11,252 nt of DNA. It comes from Lunasporangiospora selenospora. Lineage: Eukaryota > Mortierellomycota > Mortierellomycetes > Mortierellales > Mortierellaceae. Position 1 is the first letter of the stretch. Every line of letters begins with the position of its first letter. The DNA lies in the NCBI GenBank assembly GCA_015680635.1, contig JAABOA010000373.1, positions 4,835 through 16,086 of the forward strand, read 5' to 3'. Positions 1 to 8,394 of this stretch are shown in pieces. Made by a program: the position numbers and the translations under genes. Under the pieces are notes generated by a model, which saw only the letters and a program-made list of their open reading frames with translations, was not told the origin of the DNA and did not search any database.

Positions 1-714
1 ACCGATACCGCTGAGGTAGTCGAAGCAGTCAGCAATCGTGAGCTAGTACACGACAAAGCCTCGGCGACGATTGGCGGAGAGCTGACAGAAACAGTGACTG
101 AGACTATTGTCGAAACCGTCGTCGAGGCGCCAGATGGCACAGTTCTTGAAGACACGGTTACCACCAACGTCGAGAACACGATTCAAGGCACGATCCAGAA
201 GGAGGTAATCGAGGTCGAAGAGACAGTTAAGATAGAACCAGCCACGGTCAAGGTCGATACGATCACGCCTGTCGAGAACGGAGTGGCAGCGACGACGGTC
301 AAAGATTCCATCACGATCGTAGAGGGGCCAGGTATTGGGTCGGATTATCTTCATCGACTGACGACGGGAATCCGACCTGTGGAGCCAAGCGAGATTGTGC
401 TGGTGCAGCAGTCCCCAGAGATCCATACCACAGCCGTCCCAGTGACGCCTACATCGACCATGTCGCGGCGCTCAACAGACTCGCCAGCAACCGATGCAGG
501 GACTGTGACCACACGACACTCAAAGCAACTGTCAAAACATAAGTCTAGCGCGTCGTCCTCGACGACAACGACAGTAGCAAACATGGGTGAGGACGAGACC
601 GGGGCCGGAAAGATTGCAGATCTCCAACAAGAGAAAGGCGAATTCCATCAGAGCACTGGCAAGGTGGAGAAGCGGCGCTCGCTGTGGAAGAAGATCAAAA
701 AGGTGCTTTCGTAG
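1..714 (+). CDS. 3' part of a gene for a Thr/Val/Glu-rich protein with a basic C-terminal tail (5' end outside window)
   Basis: The reading frame is open from the first base to a TAG at 712-714, so the gene starts upstream of the window; 237 codons are visible. An in-frame GTG at base 94 should not be taken as the start. Residues 1 to about 110 are acidic and built from short Val-Glu-Thr and Val-x-Thr runs, with no hydrophobic core of a known fold. A Ser/Thr-rich linker follows (about 125-190, including S-S-S-T-T-T-T). The last 17 residues are strongly basic, with K-R-R-S-L-W-K-K-I-K-K-V-L-S at the very end. That tail could be a nuclear-localisation or membrane-contact helix (inference). An AATAAA lies 20 nt after the stop. 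I recognise no family. The composition suggests a disordered protein. Coding status is well supported by frame length; function is unknown. Confidence 0.8.
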   Translation, partial: TDTAEVVEAVSNRELVHDKASATIGGELTETVTETIVETVVEAPDGTVLEDTVTTNVENTIQGTIQKEVIEVEETVKIEPATVKVDTITPVENGVAATTVKDSITIVEGPGIGSDYLHRLTTGIRPVEPSEIVLVQQSPEIHTTAVPVTPTSTMSRRSTDSPATDAGTVTTRHSKQLSKHKSSASSSTTTTVANMGEDETGAGKIADLQQEKGEFHQSTGKVEKRRSLWKKIKKVLS

Positions 715-734
715 AGTGTCAAAACTGTGCCAAT

Positions 735-740
735 AATAAA
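735..740 (+). promoter_or_regulatory. Polyadenylation signal AATAAA of the first gene
   Basis: An exact AATAAA lies 20 nt after the TAG at 712-714, a normal distance for a fungal 3' end. Confidence 0.55.
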
Positions 741-880
741 TGAGTCTTTCTAATTGAGACACGATGTGGTTGTAGTGGAGGGCTGCAATTGAAGAGCGTG
801 CAGATACGGATGTAGGATTGTGCACATACAGGTCGTTAGGCAGTAAAAGCATTGGCATTGGCCAACAAAAATCCATCGGA

Positions 881-901
881 TCTCTTCTCTCTCTCTCTCT
901 C
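881..901 (+). repeat. (TC)n microsatellite upstream of the zinc-knuckle/AT-hook gene
   Basis: An almost pure TC dinucleotide run ends about 32 nt before the ATG at 934. Pyrimidine-rich leaders are common near fungal transcription starts, so it probably lies in the core promoter or 5' UTR. No TATA box is obvious here. Confidence 0.7.
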
Positions 902-933
902 CATCAATTGCTCATTCTTTTTAAGGAGTCGTC

Positions 934-2340
934 ATGCCGTACTGTGCACGCTGTGGTAATGAAGGCCATTCAAGGATGACTTCTATCTTGTGCTCGCACA
1001 ACCCCAAGAATTATCGAGAGTAATGACTAGGTGAATGCTGCTTCGAATCAAGATGAGGATTCATGAATGTGTTCTGATTCACCATTCTATTCGATTGCCA
1101 GGAGCAACGTGTCCCCATCTCCTCCTCCTATTGATCCTCAGACCGTCTGTCCTCCTTCCATCCCAGACTCCACCTCAGAAGGTATGTGCAGACAATACAG
1201 CCCAGCCAAGCTCTAGACCTATGCTCCAAGGAGGACCAACGCGCCTTAATACTAACCCAGAAAAAAAACTAAACCTAAACTAAATAAAAACTCACTCTGA
1301 TGCCTGATCTTGTTCTTCTCCCATCTTTTTTCGCTCGTTGGACCATATCCGCTGATGACGATGAAGATCCAATGGCTGAGAGGACTGAGCAACTCCCTTC
1401 TCCTCTTCTCACATCCAAAGAGGAACTTTGCATTCTCGTCGCTCAACTTCAGCGCAAGATTGCCCTGCTAGAGAAGAGTCAGTTCCCTTTGTCGGAGCTT
1501 TTGACGCATAAATCAAACCTCATTCTAAAAGACGAGTACAAAGGGTTGTACCCAAAGGCATTCGACAAACCTGAAGCATTCTACAAACGAGAATTTGACC
1601 CCCTGACTGACGAGGCCTACGTGAAAGCTTGCATCAACGAACGACTTCAAGAGCTTCCCAACAATCCCAACATGTGGTACACAGCTCCACCGGCAATCCC
1701 CAACTGGGACCCTGCCTGGAAAACCGAGAAGCAGCTGGATCAACAACTGGCCGAGCTTCAAACACACGTCGCTCTTCTTACAAAGCCCATCGACTATCAA
1801 GCCCTGGTAACAATGGAAAGCTTCCCAGATCTATGGTACAGGGACGACGAAGGCAACATCAATCCCATCTTTCAAGAGCTCTCAGCTGAACAGTGCATCG
1901 ACTATGTCCGAGAAAGCATCAGGATCCACCAATCAGGAGTGCTCGCTCATTTCAACGAGTATAGAGAGTTCCTCAACGACTTTTCGCACCGCATCACGGA
2001 GATGCGGATGGACAATGCCCTACAGGCTTACTGCCAGTCTGCTCAGTCCAAGTCTGCAAATCAACAATCTGACACTGTCCTGCCAAAGCCTAAAGAAGTG
2101 GATGCTACTCAGGAAAGGTCGAAGGAAGCAGATGCTAGCCGGTCAAAATCGAGTGGGATAGCCACTGGCCAGCAAAAGTCCAAGGCAGCGGGTACTGCCA
2201 AGCAAAGGCCAAAAGCATCAGGTACTATCCAGCGAAAACCTAAAGCAGCAGATACAGTCCAACCCATGGTGGTGCGCACTTTCCAGCTAAAACCTAAGTC
2301 TGGCAGGGGTAGGCCGAAGGGGTCAAAAAATAAGAAATGA
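934..2340 (+). CDS. Zinc-knuckle-like / coiled-coil / AT-hook protein, three exons: join(934..1019,1102..1181,1367..2340)
   Basis: The predicted product has 379 residues and is probably a nuclear DNA- or RNA-binding protein. Exon 1 encodes a CX2CX4HX7C motif (C4, C7, H12, C20, with G8, G11 and N-P after it), a spaced variant of the CCHC zinc knuckle. Exon 2 is Pro/Ser-rich. Exon 3 begins with a short coiled coil (about residues 73-92), then an unrecognised region rich in W-Y, P and aromatic residues (about 100-285). Six 10-residue repeats (294-353) follow, and an AT-hook ends the protein (368-379, core G-R-P-K-G-S-K-N-K). AT-hooks of this form bind the minor groove of AT-rich DNA. Both junctions keep the frame and the joined length is 1140 nt, divisible by 3. 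The start has G at -3. An alternative is a 346-residue protein starting at the ATG at 1300, without the knuckle. Exon 3 is near certain; the join to exons 1 and 2 is an inference. Confidence 0.68.
1020..1101 (+). other. Intron 1 of the zinc-knuckle/AT-hook gene
   Basis: An 82-nt intron with donor GTAATG at 1020 and acceptor CAG ending at 1101. A CTGAT branch-point match has its A at 1077, 24 nt before the acceptor. Splicing joins G-A with G to restore a Glu codon (phase 2). If retained, the first codon at the junction becomes TAA and translation stops after 29 residues. Confidence 0.65.
1182..1366 (+). other. Intron 2 of the zinc-knuckle/AT-hook gene
   Basis: A 185-nt intron with the consensus-like donor GTATGT at 1182. 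The acceptor AAG ends at 1366, after a pyrimidine-rich stretch and a CTGAT at 1352-1356. It is the only acceptor I found that both matches the phase-1 donor and leads into the long exon 3 frame. The acceptor context is weaker than the donor. Confidence 0.5.
2080..2259 (+). repeat. Six tandem 30-bp / 10-residue coding repeats
   Basis: Units begin at 2080, 2110, 2140, 2170, 2200 and 2230. Each encodes roughly [QRL]-x-[KR]-[SP]-K-x-[AS]-[DG]-[TAI]-x. The last three units are the most alike. The repeat is basic and lies directly before the AT-hook, so it probably forms a flexible positively charged tether. The exact 30-nt period without indels points to unit duplication followed by divergence. 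Confidence 0.75.
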
Positions 2341-2637
2341 AAAGAACAAACTCTGGAGTCGGGACAAGATAGTTCTATCAGTAAACTCAACAAGAACAAT
2401 GTGGCATACAGTAATTCGTAGTGCAATCTGGATGGAATAGGATAGACCTACAGCGCATCAAGAGACCAAAACCTAGTCAAGTCCACCAGGCTTAGTGGCA
2501 ATGGGAAAGAAGCCACGGCCAGCGATTGATTCTGAGCTGGATAAACTGGACGGGCAGAGGAAGGGGTATGAGTTAAAAATGGTCTGCTGCCTAGTCGTCC
2601 TCTCGACTGAGTAAAAATCTCGTAATATTTCGACATG

Positions 2638-2643
2638 AATAAA
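2638..2643 (+). promoter_or_regulatory. Possible distant polyadenylation signal AATAAA
   Basis: This is the first exact AATAAA I see after the stop at 2340, about 300 nt away. That is long for a fungal 3' UTR, so a degenerate signal nearer the stop may be used instead. Confidence 0.2.
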
Positions 2644-3915
2644 TTAGCTTGCTCCTTTTTCTACTACCTTCTCCTATGGCACAAATATGCTAACAGCGGC
2701 TAGGAGACATCATCTAGTATGAGTAAAGTCACTGATGTGCACAGACTCCCTGACTTAACACATTATAGTATGAGAAATATGTTTCTGAAAAGTGTAATAA
2801 CTTTGTTATGATTGGGTCGGGTACTACCGTATAAGGCCTAGTTCCGGGTCATGATATTCTCTCGCAAAAAACCACCCCTGTGTCTCGATGGATCTAGCCG
2901 ATTTACTATAATTGAATAAAAGTGATATCGTGATCCTGGCTTCTCAGGGCGCGCTCTAGATCAATCAGTCTGCGATTAACATCATCCCTGCCTGTATCCT
3001 TTGCCCTCTACCCTTATTCCTCTGCTTTGTCCTTGACATATAGATGGTGAAATCTGATATAAGATTTATAAATATATAGAGGTAGCATAAGTAAAGGTAC
3101 TCACCCACCCACTCCTTGGTCATGCAAATTCAACGGCCAAGTAAGAAAAAACACGCAACACACAGTTTTATTTATTAAAAAAATTGCTCTAGCTAGCAAT
3201 AAACGATAGCCGTATCACCTTTAATTTATATAAATGTAGTTTATTCTTGCACGCTCCATTGGATCGGCCGTCTTGGATTCTCGCTAAATCGTCTAGTAAT
3301 GGTGAAGTCTAAATCTTGCTGTTCAAATACTTCTCTAAAGTGAAATCTGTCGCGCTTAGTCCCTGACATTCAAACAACAATGAACCCTTTTACAAAAGGT
3401 GGTGAAAGTTCTAATAAATATGTACTGGTAGGCGTTAATCTTTGTACCTTGGAAGAAATCTTTAAGTCTTGAGGAGGTATCAGATAAAGTATTTTCTGAA
3501 TACCAGGTTATCCTCCACAGGTCTTTTAGTAAACCCTATTTAGTGAATCCACTCGGGTATGGGTCCCCTGCCGGCAGATCGCTTTTACTACATTGCGCCG
3601 GCTCCTTAGAAATGTCTCTGTTATAAGGGGATATAATTGATGTGTTAGTAGTCAGATTCTAAGTATAATTGATATTGGAGGTCAAATTTCACATGAGCAC
3701 AAGAAAGGAAGAAAGGAAAGCTTACAGTCCACTAGTAATTCCCATTTGCCGGCTCCTTAACCACAGGTCCACAGCCTGGAATTTAGTCTGCTTTGCGACA
3801 GCTCTCATGGAATTTCAACTAAGCACATATCCTCCTTTGCTTCCTCGATGCTGCCTAGATTTCTCAGTTCTCGATTAGTGAGGCAGGGCACTTCAACTCT
3901 CACCTCCAGAGCCAG

Positions 3916-3936
3916 AGCAATAGGATTCCTATTGCT
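3916..3936. repeat. Perfect 10-bp inverted repeat with a 1-nt centre
   Basis: AGCAATAGGA and its exact reverse complement flank a single T, followed on the plus strand by five more T. It looks like a bacterial terminator but sits in eukaryotic intergenic DNA with no gene ending nearby. It could be a footprint of a small mobile element or a protein-binding palindrome. Confidence 0.6.
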
Positions 3937-4480
3937 TTTTAATGTAACCCATTATCATTGCCGATAATAACTGTTTGCTGAGGATTGTTTAGAACAGCTC
4001 ATTGCGTTCGAGATTGTGATAATACACAGGAGAGAGGAGACATGCCTTGAAAGTTCGCTGCTGCTGCTTCAAGGGATGGATGCACAATTATTTCTGGAGA
4101 GAGCCATGGATGCTTTCCGAGAGTAGAATACATGATTAAGAAAGGTAATGAAAAGGACTCAGGTGATGCTCGAAGGAGCCTCAGTCCAAAGGTTCATGCA
4201 TGTAGTGGAAGAGTGGTCTCTTGGATAAGAATTTGCTCTGTAATTTCATCATTTTGGTGGTGGTCATGTCCTTGTAAGCCCACTTCACAGAAGCTATCTT
4301 GCCCAAGGGTTCATCATTCTCTAGAGTCGAGACTGCGCCAAGTTTTTTGGCACTGGAGTGCAGACGTCAAATGCTCTACTAATCTTCAACGTTTTCAATT
4401 GAAAGAACCGTCGCCATGGATCCCATTTGGGTTTGAGTGTGACAAAATAAAATAGAAGTGAGATATCTCGAACAATAAGA

Positions 4481-4827
4481 CGATATGAATGTATGATGTT
4501 GCCAAAATATAAAATCCATGGCCAAATATCCCTGTTGTTGATACGGGTAGAGGGGTACTCGTTGAGTAGACTCGAACCACAGGAGGAACAACTTGGTTAG
4601 GTATTGCGGGTGGGACATTGGATGGATTCATTCCTTGCCCCGGACAAAACTATTCGCAAGTACTGATGGGCTTGGCCAGTCTGCGCTTTACAGAAGTAAA
4701 GAGTGGAGAGGAGGCTCAACCTAAACAGTACCAGACCAATATTTTTACGAGTCCCTGCTTTATTGACACCAATACTCACCGTAGGCTTTCAGGTTAGTTT
4801 CTGAGAACGGATGGTATTCGATTCATA
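4481..4827 (-). repeat. 3' flank of tandem unit A
   Basis: This stretch aligns with 6487-6794 (unit B), and its part near CCATGG (about 4517) aligns with 8395-8545 (unit C). Shared landmarks include GTATGATGT...ATATAAA...TCCATG and TTTACAGAAGTAAAGAGTGG versus TTTACAAAAGTGAGAAGTGG. Another is TAGGCTTTCAG, which precedes the stop region of each gene copy. Confidence 0.7.
4759..4764 (-). promoter_or_regulatory. Polyadenylation signal of the intact F-box gene
   Basis: The plus strand reads TTTATT, which is AATAAA on the coding strand, 63 nt after the stop codon. The matching place in the pseudogene (around 6730) has lost the motif. Confidence 0.5.
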
Positions 4828-6282
4828 TCAACGTTCAATGAAGTCTAAGGAGTCGCTGATTGTAATGTATTCACGAACTCTAGATACGCCCATCTCTTTA
4901 CATATTCTTGAGTATATCTCATCCACCTTGATAAATCCACCATAGACGGCTACAAGATTTGGCCATGCCTGCGCCATCCACTCGATATCCCCTGCTCTCC
5001 ACACTACCCTCCAATTTGGTTGCGAGTACCCTACACTGAAGTGTTCAAGTTTGGATAGTGATGCCAACAACTCCAATCCTTCACCCAGTCTCAAAGAGAT
5101 TGATCTTTTTCGATACTTTTTACGATCATCCAGAGATGTCATAGACAGGTCTAATGTGCGGAGCTTCTTGAGCTGGGAGAGTTGAGCACATGCGGCAGAG
5201 TCGTGACGATGGTCATCACTGCGTACCAAGATATCTACTTGAAGATGTTCCAATCTTTGACATACCCATGGCGAACCTGATTCGATATCTTCGGCATAGA
5301 TGAAATCTCCCTCAAACCACCGGAGACTTGGACACGAGCTCAGAATAGTTTGAGTATCTTTTCCATCATCTTTTGATCGATTCACCATTCGAATCGCCTG
5401 TAGAGTCTTGTAATGACGGTAGTATGACAGGGGTAATATCGATTTAAAGGTGTTAAGGCTCAGCACCTGGAGGTACTTCATAGGAGGCAATCTCAAAGCG
5501 AGCATCTCAAACTTGTCATCAGTATTAAAGCCGGGATGATAATAATTGAGTGCGCTGAGTCGTTTACAGTGAGTGGTGATAACCCCCACAAGTTCTTCAG
5601 TGGTGAACTCTGCAACTCTGAAAACAGTCAAGACTTTCAGATTCGGACATGCTTTCAAGATATCCAGATAAGGTCCCTCGACACACATCATCTTGAGTTG
5701 CTCGAGAGCGGCAAACATTTGATCCTTAAACATCAAATGGGTTTCCTCCCCAAACTCCACTTCCTGCAAATTCAGACTGGTCAATCGTGTACAAATCTTT
5801 ACAAAAGACTCCACGAGGTCCCTTTCTCGGAGCTTGAGATGACTGTAATGCAGGTGCTTGAGCGAGAGACACTCATGAGATACTCTAAGGATGCTTGGTT
5901 CACTACTACCATAGCATTCGAAGGAGATCCTTCGAAGCGAAGACCGGTTAAGACGGATAAGATCTGCAACGTGTTCCGGGGCCATTGTTCGATTCGCGAT
6001 GTGATAAAAGTGAAGAGCTTGCAGATTATCAAACCAGTCGTGAATATCGATCTGCACCCCAAAATTGCTAAGGCGGAGTACACGAAGAAAGGCTCTATAC
6101 TTGTGGAGGACAGCAAAGTCCCTGCTCGAGACCGAGCTGCTGAAGGTAAAAGAATACCATAACCAAGGAGTTATAGATTTGAACCAGGCTCGAGAGACAA
6201 GTGCACAGGACCTATAGTCACTGGGATGGATGAATAGACAGAGGTAGTTTCTGATCTCTGGAAGCGAAAGAGCCTGTTCCAT
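4828..6282 (-). CDS. Intact intronless F-box / leucine-rich-repeat protein
   Basis: The product has 484 residues and is a presumed substrate-recognition subunit of an SCF ubiquitin ligase. Residues 5-42 form the F-box (L7-P-E-I-R, D22, C26-A-L-V, W33, P39-W-L-W), which in this family docks on Skp1. The rest is a series of degenerate leucine-rich repeats, with recurring C-x-x-L-x-x-L and L-x-x-L-x-L spacing. It includes C-P-S-L-R-W-F-E-G near residue 317 and W-M-A-Q-A-W-P-N-L near the end, a layout typical of large fungal F-box families. I chose the ATG at 6282. The frame also runs up to an ATG at 6435, but that extension is mostly a Ser run from a microsatellite, lacks an ATG in the sister copy, and starts only 10 nt below a TATA-like box. 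The substrate cannot be inferred. A degraded copy lies directly upstream in the same orientation. Confidence 0.88.
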   Translation of the reverse strand: MEQALSLPEIRNYLCLFIHPSDYRSCALVSRAWFKSITPWLWYSFTFSSSVSSRDFAVLHKYRAFLRVLRLSNFGVQIDIHDWFDNLQALHFYHIANRTMAPEHVADLIRLNRSSLRRISFECYGSSEPSILRVSHECLSLKHLHYSHLKLRERDLVESFVKICTRLTSLNLQEVEFGEETHLMFKDQMFAALEQLKMMCVEGPYLDILKACPNLKVLTVFRVAEFTTEELVGVITTHCKRLSALNYYHPGFNTDDKFEMLALRLPPMKYLQVLSLNTFKSILPLSYYRHYKTLQAIRMVNRSKDDGKDTQTILSSCPSLRWFEGDFIYAEDIESGSPWVCQRLEHLQVDILVRSDDHRHDSAACAQLSQLKKLRTLDLSMTSLDDRKKYRKRSISLRLGEGLELLASLSKLEHFSVGYSQPNWRVVWRAGDIEWMAQAWPNLVAVYGGFIKVDEIYSRICKEMGVSRVREYITISDSLDFIER

Positions 6283-6311
6283 TTTTGTAAATGAGGAGAG
6301 GGTAGAGATTG

Positions 6312-6381
6312 GAAATGAGGAGGAGGAGGAGGAGGAGGAAGAGGAGGAGGAGGATGAGGAAGAGGAAGAGGAAGATGAGGA
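6312..6381 (-). repeat. GGA/GAA-rich trinucleotide microsatellite in the F-box gene leader
   Basis: On the plus strand this is a run of GAGGAG/GAAGAG/GATGAG triplets; on the coding strand it is TCC/TCT/TCA and would encode about 22 consecutive Ser. The matching place in the pseudogene (about 8260-8295) has only a short, interrupted version, so the tract expanded after duplication or shrank in the copy. I read it as 5' UTR. Confidence 0.8.
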
Positions 6382-6444
6382 AAGTGCTGATGAGAGATGT
6401 TGCAGATGCATGGTCACTGCGCCCCCTTTTCCCACACTTTGTTT

Positions 6445-6452
6445 CTTATAGG
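6445..6452 (-). promoter_or_regulatory. TATA-like box of the intact F-box gene
   Basis: The coding strand reads CCTATAAG, about 165 nt before the ATG at 6282 and only 10 nt before the alternative ATG at 6435. Transcription starting about 30 nt downstream would begin below 6435 and exclude that ATG. The aligned place in the pseudogene (about 8348-8355) has no TATA. Confidence 0.45.
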
Positions 6453-6486
6453 CAAAGTTCAGAAAAGCGGATCATTCGTCCCTGCT

Positions 6487-6794
6487 GGTATGGATGTATG
6501 ATGTCGACAAAAATATAAAGTCCATGAGAAGTATGCACTAATCAGACTTAGACCACAAGAGGGAAAACTTGGATAAGTAATGCGTGTGCGACTCAGGATG
6601 GATTCGCTCCTCGTCCCAGATTATTTTATTCTCAGGCACCAACGGGGTCGATCAGCCCGCATTTTACAAAAGTGAGAAGTGGAAAGGAGGACCAGCAATA
6701 CCAGTTCAATTCTGTTATAAATCTCCGCTCCACTGACACCAACACCAACTGTAGGCTTTCAGTATAATTTCTGAGGGAGGGTGGTGTTCGACCC
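6487..6794 (-). repeat. 3' flank of tandem unit B
   Basis: Homologous to the unit A flank at 4481-4827, in the same orientation, about 2.0 kb further right. It is shorter than A because a block just after the shared TCCATG landmark is missing, and the poly(A) hexamer is lost. It shows that the duplicated unit included the 3' flank as well as the gene. Confidence 0.65.
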
Positions 6795-8230
6795 CTACCA
6801 AAGATCTATGAAATCTAGGTAGTCAATGTTCGGAAACATATGGCGAACTCTAGATACGCCCATTTATTCACACATTCTCGTGTAAATCTCATCCTCCCCA
6901 CTATATCCACCATAGATGGCTTCAAGATTAGGTCATGCTTGTGCCATCCACTCAATATCCTCCGCCCACCACTCTGTTCGTAATTCTGCTTGCAGGTATC
7001 CTACGCCAAAGTGTTCAAGTTTGGATAGTGATGCCAACAACTCTAATCCTTCACCCAGTCTCGAAGAGATTGATCTTTTTGGTTACTCCCTAGACAGGTC
7101 TAATGTGCGGAGCTTCTTGAACTGGGAGAGTTGAGCACATGCGGCAGAGTCGTGACGATGGTCATCACCGCGTACCAAGATATCTACTTGAAGATGTTCC
7201 AATCTTTGACATACCCATGGCGAACCTGATTCGATATCTTCGGCATAGATGAAATCTCCCTCAAACCACCGGAGACTTGGACACGAGCTCAGAATAGTTT
7301 GAGTATCTTTTCCATCATCTTTTGATCGATTCACCATTCGAATCGCCTGTAAAGTTTTGTAATGACGGGAGTATGAAGGGGGTGGTGTAAATTAGGATCT
7401 GCACAATAATATCACCTGGAGGTATTTCATTGGACGCAATCTAAAAGCAAGCGTTTCAAACTCATCTTCAATATCAAAGCCGGGATGATAATAATTGAGT
7501 GCGCAGAGTTGTTTACAGTGAGTGGTGATCACCTCGGAAATCTCCTCAGCGCTGATCTGTGCGAATTTTGAAATAGACAGCACTTTCAGGCTCGGACATG
7601 CTTTCACGATATCCAGACAGGACCTTTCACATATTTTATCTTGAGTTGCTCGAGACTGGTAAATATTTGATCCTCAAACATCAATTGGGTTCCCTCCTCA
7701 AACTTCATATTCTCCAGACTCTGCGTGGTCAATTGATTACATATCTTAATAAAAGACTCCATCAGATCCCTTTCCCGGATCTTGAGATTACCGTAATGCA
7801 GATGCTTGAGCGAGAGACACTCATGAGATGCTCCAAGAACAATTGGATCATTGCCACCATAGCGGGTGGTATAGATCCTTTGAAGTGAAGACTGGTTACA
7901 ATGGATAAGATCCACGAGGTGTTCCGGGGCCTTTGGTGTATTATCGCTGTAAGAACAGTAAAGAGCTTGTAGATTATCAAGCAAGTCATAGGCTTCGATT
8001 GGCAATCCAAGCAGGCCAAATTTCACTGTACGGATAAAGGCTCTATGCTTGTGGATGACAGCGAGGTTCTTGTTCGAGACTGACTTGTAGAAGGTTACAG
8101 AATGCCATAGCCAAGGAGCTATGGACTCGAACTAGGCTCGAGAGACAAGTGCGCAGGACCAATAGTCGTTGGGACGGATGAATAGACAAAGGTGGTTTCT
8201 GATCTCTGGGAGTGAAAGAGTCTGTTCCAT
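6795..8230 (-). pseudogene. Degenerate tandem copy of the F-box/LRR gene
   Basis: It aligns with the intact gene from its ATG (8230) to an end-matching TAG (6795-6797). The frame is broken by a TAG at 8132-8134, replacing the conserved F-box Trp33, and by a 1-nt deletion near 7619. Further stops are a TAA at 7392-7394, a TAA at 7083-7085, a TGA at 6933-6935 replacing a Trp, and a TAA at 6864-6866. A 21-nt in-frame deletion lies at about 7081-7090. The TATA-like box and poly(A) signal of the intact copy are also missing. Any protein would end after 32 residues, within the F-box. Much of the copy is clearly diverged from the intact gene, but 7091-7351 is nearly identical. All the breaks lie outside that tract. 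Confidence 0.9.
7091..7351 (-). repeat. Near-identical tract shared with 5142-5402 (candidate gene conversion)
   Basis: Read base by base, 259 of 261 positions match 5142-5402 with no gap. The two differences are G/A in the GAGCTGGG versus GAACTGGG context and T/C in CATCACTGC versus CATCACCGC. The neighbouring 7011-7080 also matches 5041-5110 with about two differences. Outside these blocks the copies differ at many positions. Confidence 0.85.
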
Positions 8231-8394
8231 TTTTGTGAATGATGAGATGGTGGAGATTGGAAATGTAGATGAAGGATGAGGATGAGGAGAGAAAAGAGCT
8301 GCAGATGCTTGATCGCTGCGCCCCCAATTAATTAGGCTGCTCCTTCCTTTTGCAAGGTGCAGGATACGGATCGAAGCTAGGCTAGTAAGCATTT

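Larger units (their letters stand above)
2341..4480. other. AT-rich stretch without a supportable gene
   Basis: No ORF on either strand has a recognisable domain, and the open frames present are short enough to occur by chance. The region is AT-rich around 3050-3250 and holds several TATA-like runs. It also has a perfect 10-bp inverted repeat at 3916-3936 and a CTGCCGGCAG palindrome at 3568-3577. GCCGGCTCCTTA is directly repeated at 3597-3608 and 3748-3759, and TATAATTGAT at 3632-3641 and 3664-3673. No tRNA or rRNA features were seen. It may be decayed repeat DNA. Confidence 0.5.

Noticed and set aside
2501-2614. Small 37-codon plus-strand ORF starting at an ATG at 2501
   Set aside because: The composition is plausible (charged, Lys-rich), but the length is within chance and there is no conserved motif.
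2906-3039. Possible small frameshifted minus-strand gene starting at an ATG at 3039, below a TATA-like run
   Set aside because: It needs a frameshift to reach the longer open part and is too short to distinguish from noise.
2811-3160. Possible solo LTR starting with TGTTATG and containing a TATA-like run
   Set aside because: I found no matching inverted end, no target-site duplication and no primer-binding site.
3241-3369. A 42-codon minus-strand ORF with ATG and TAA, plus a 59-codon open frame without a start just upstream of it on that strand
   Set aside because: They look protein-like, but several frames of this length are expected by chance in about 2 kb read in six frames, and the plus strand gives equally plausible-looking pieces.
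3916-3941. Rho-independent terminator
   Set aside because: Hairpin plus T run fits the shape, but the window is eukaryotic and no transcript ends there.
4181-4426. Minus-strand frame with an ATG at 4426, broken by TAG, TAG and TGA at 4367-4381 and then open to 4183
   Set aside because: The pieces read like a decayed coding sequence in one constant frame, but they are short and match no family I know. Chance cannot be excluded. A homology search would decide.
4132-4455. Plus-strand 107-codon ORF
   Set aside because: Trp/Cys/Ser-rich composition with no domain and no promoter or poly(A) context.
5536-6162. A 208-codon open frame on the plus strand
   Set aside because: It is antisense to the intact F-box gene, has no recognisable domain, and survives only in pieces in the sister copy. 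It is a shadow of the real coding strand.
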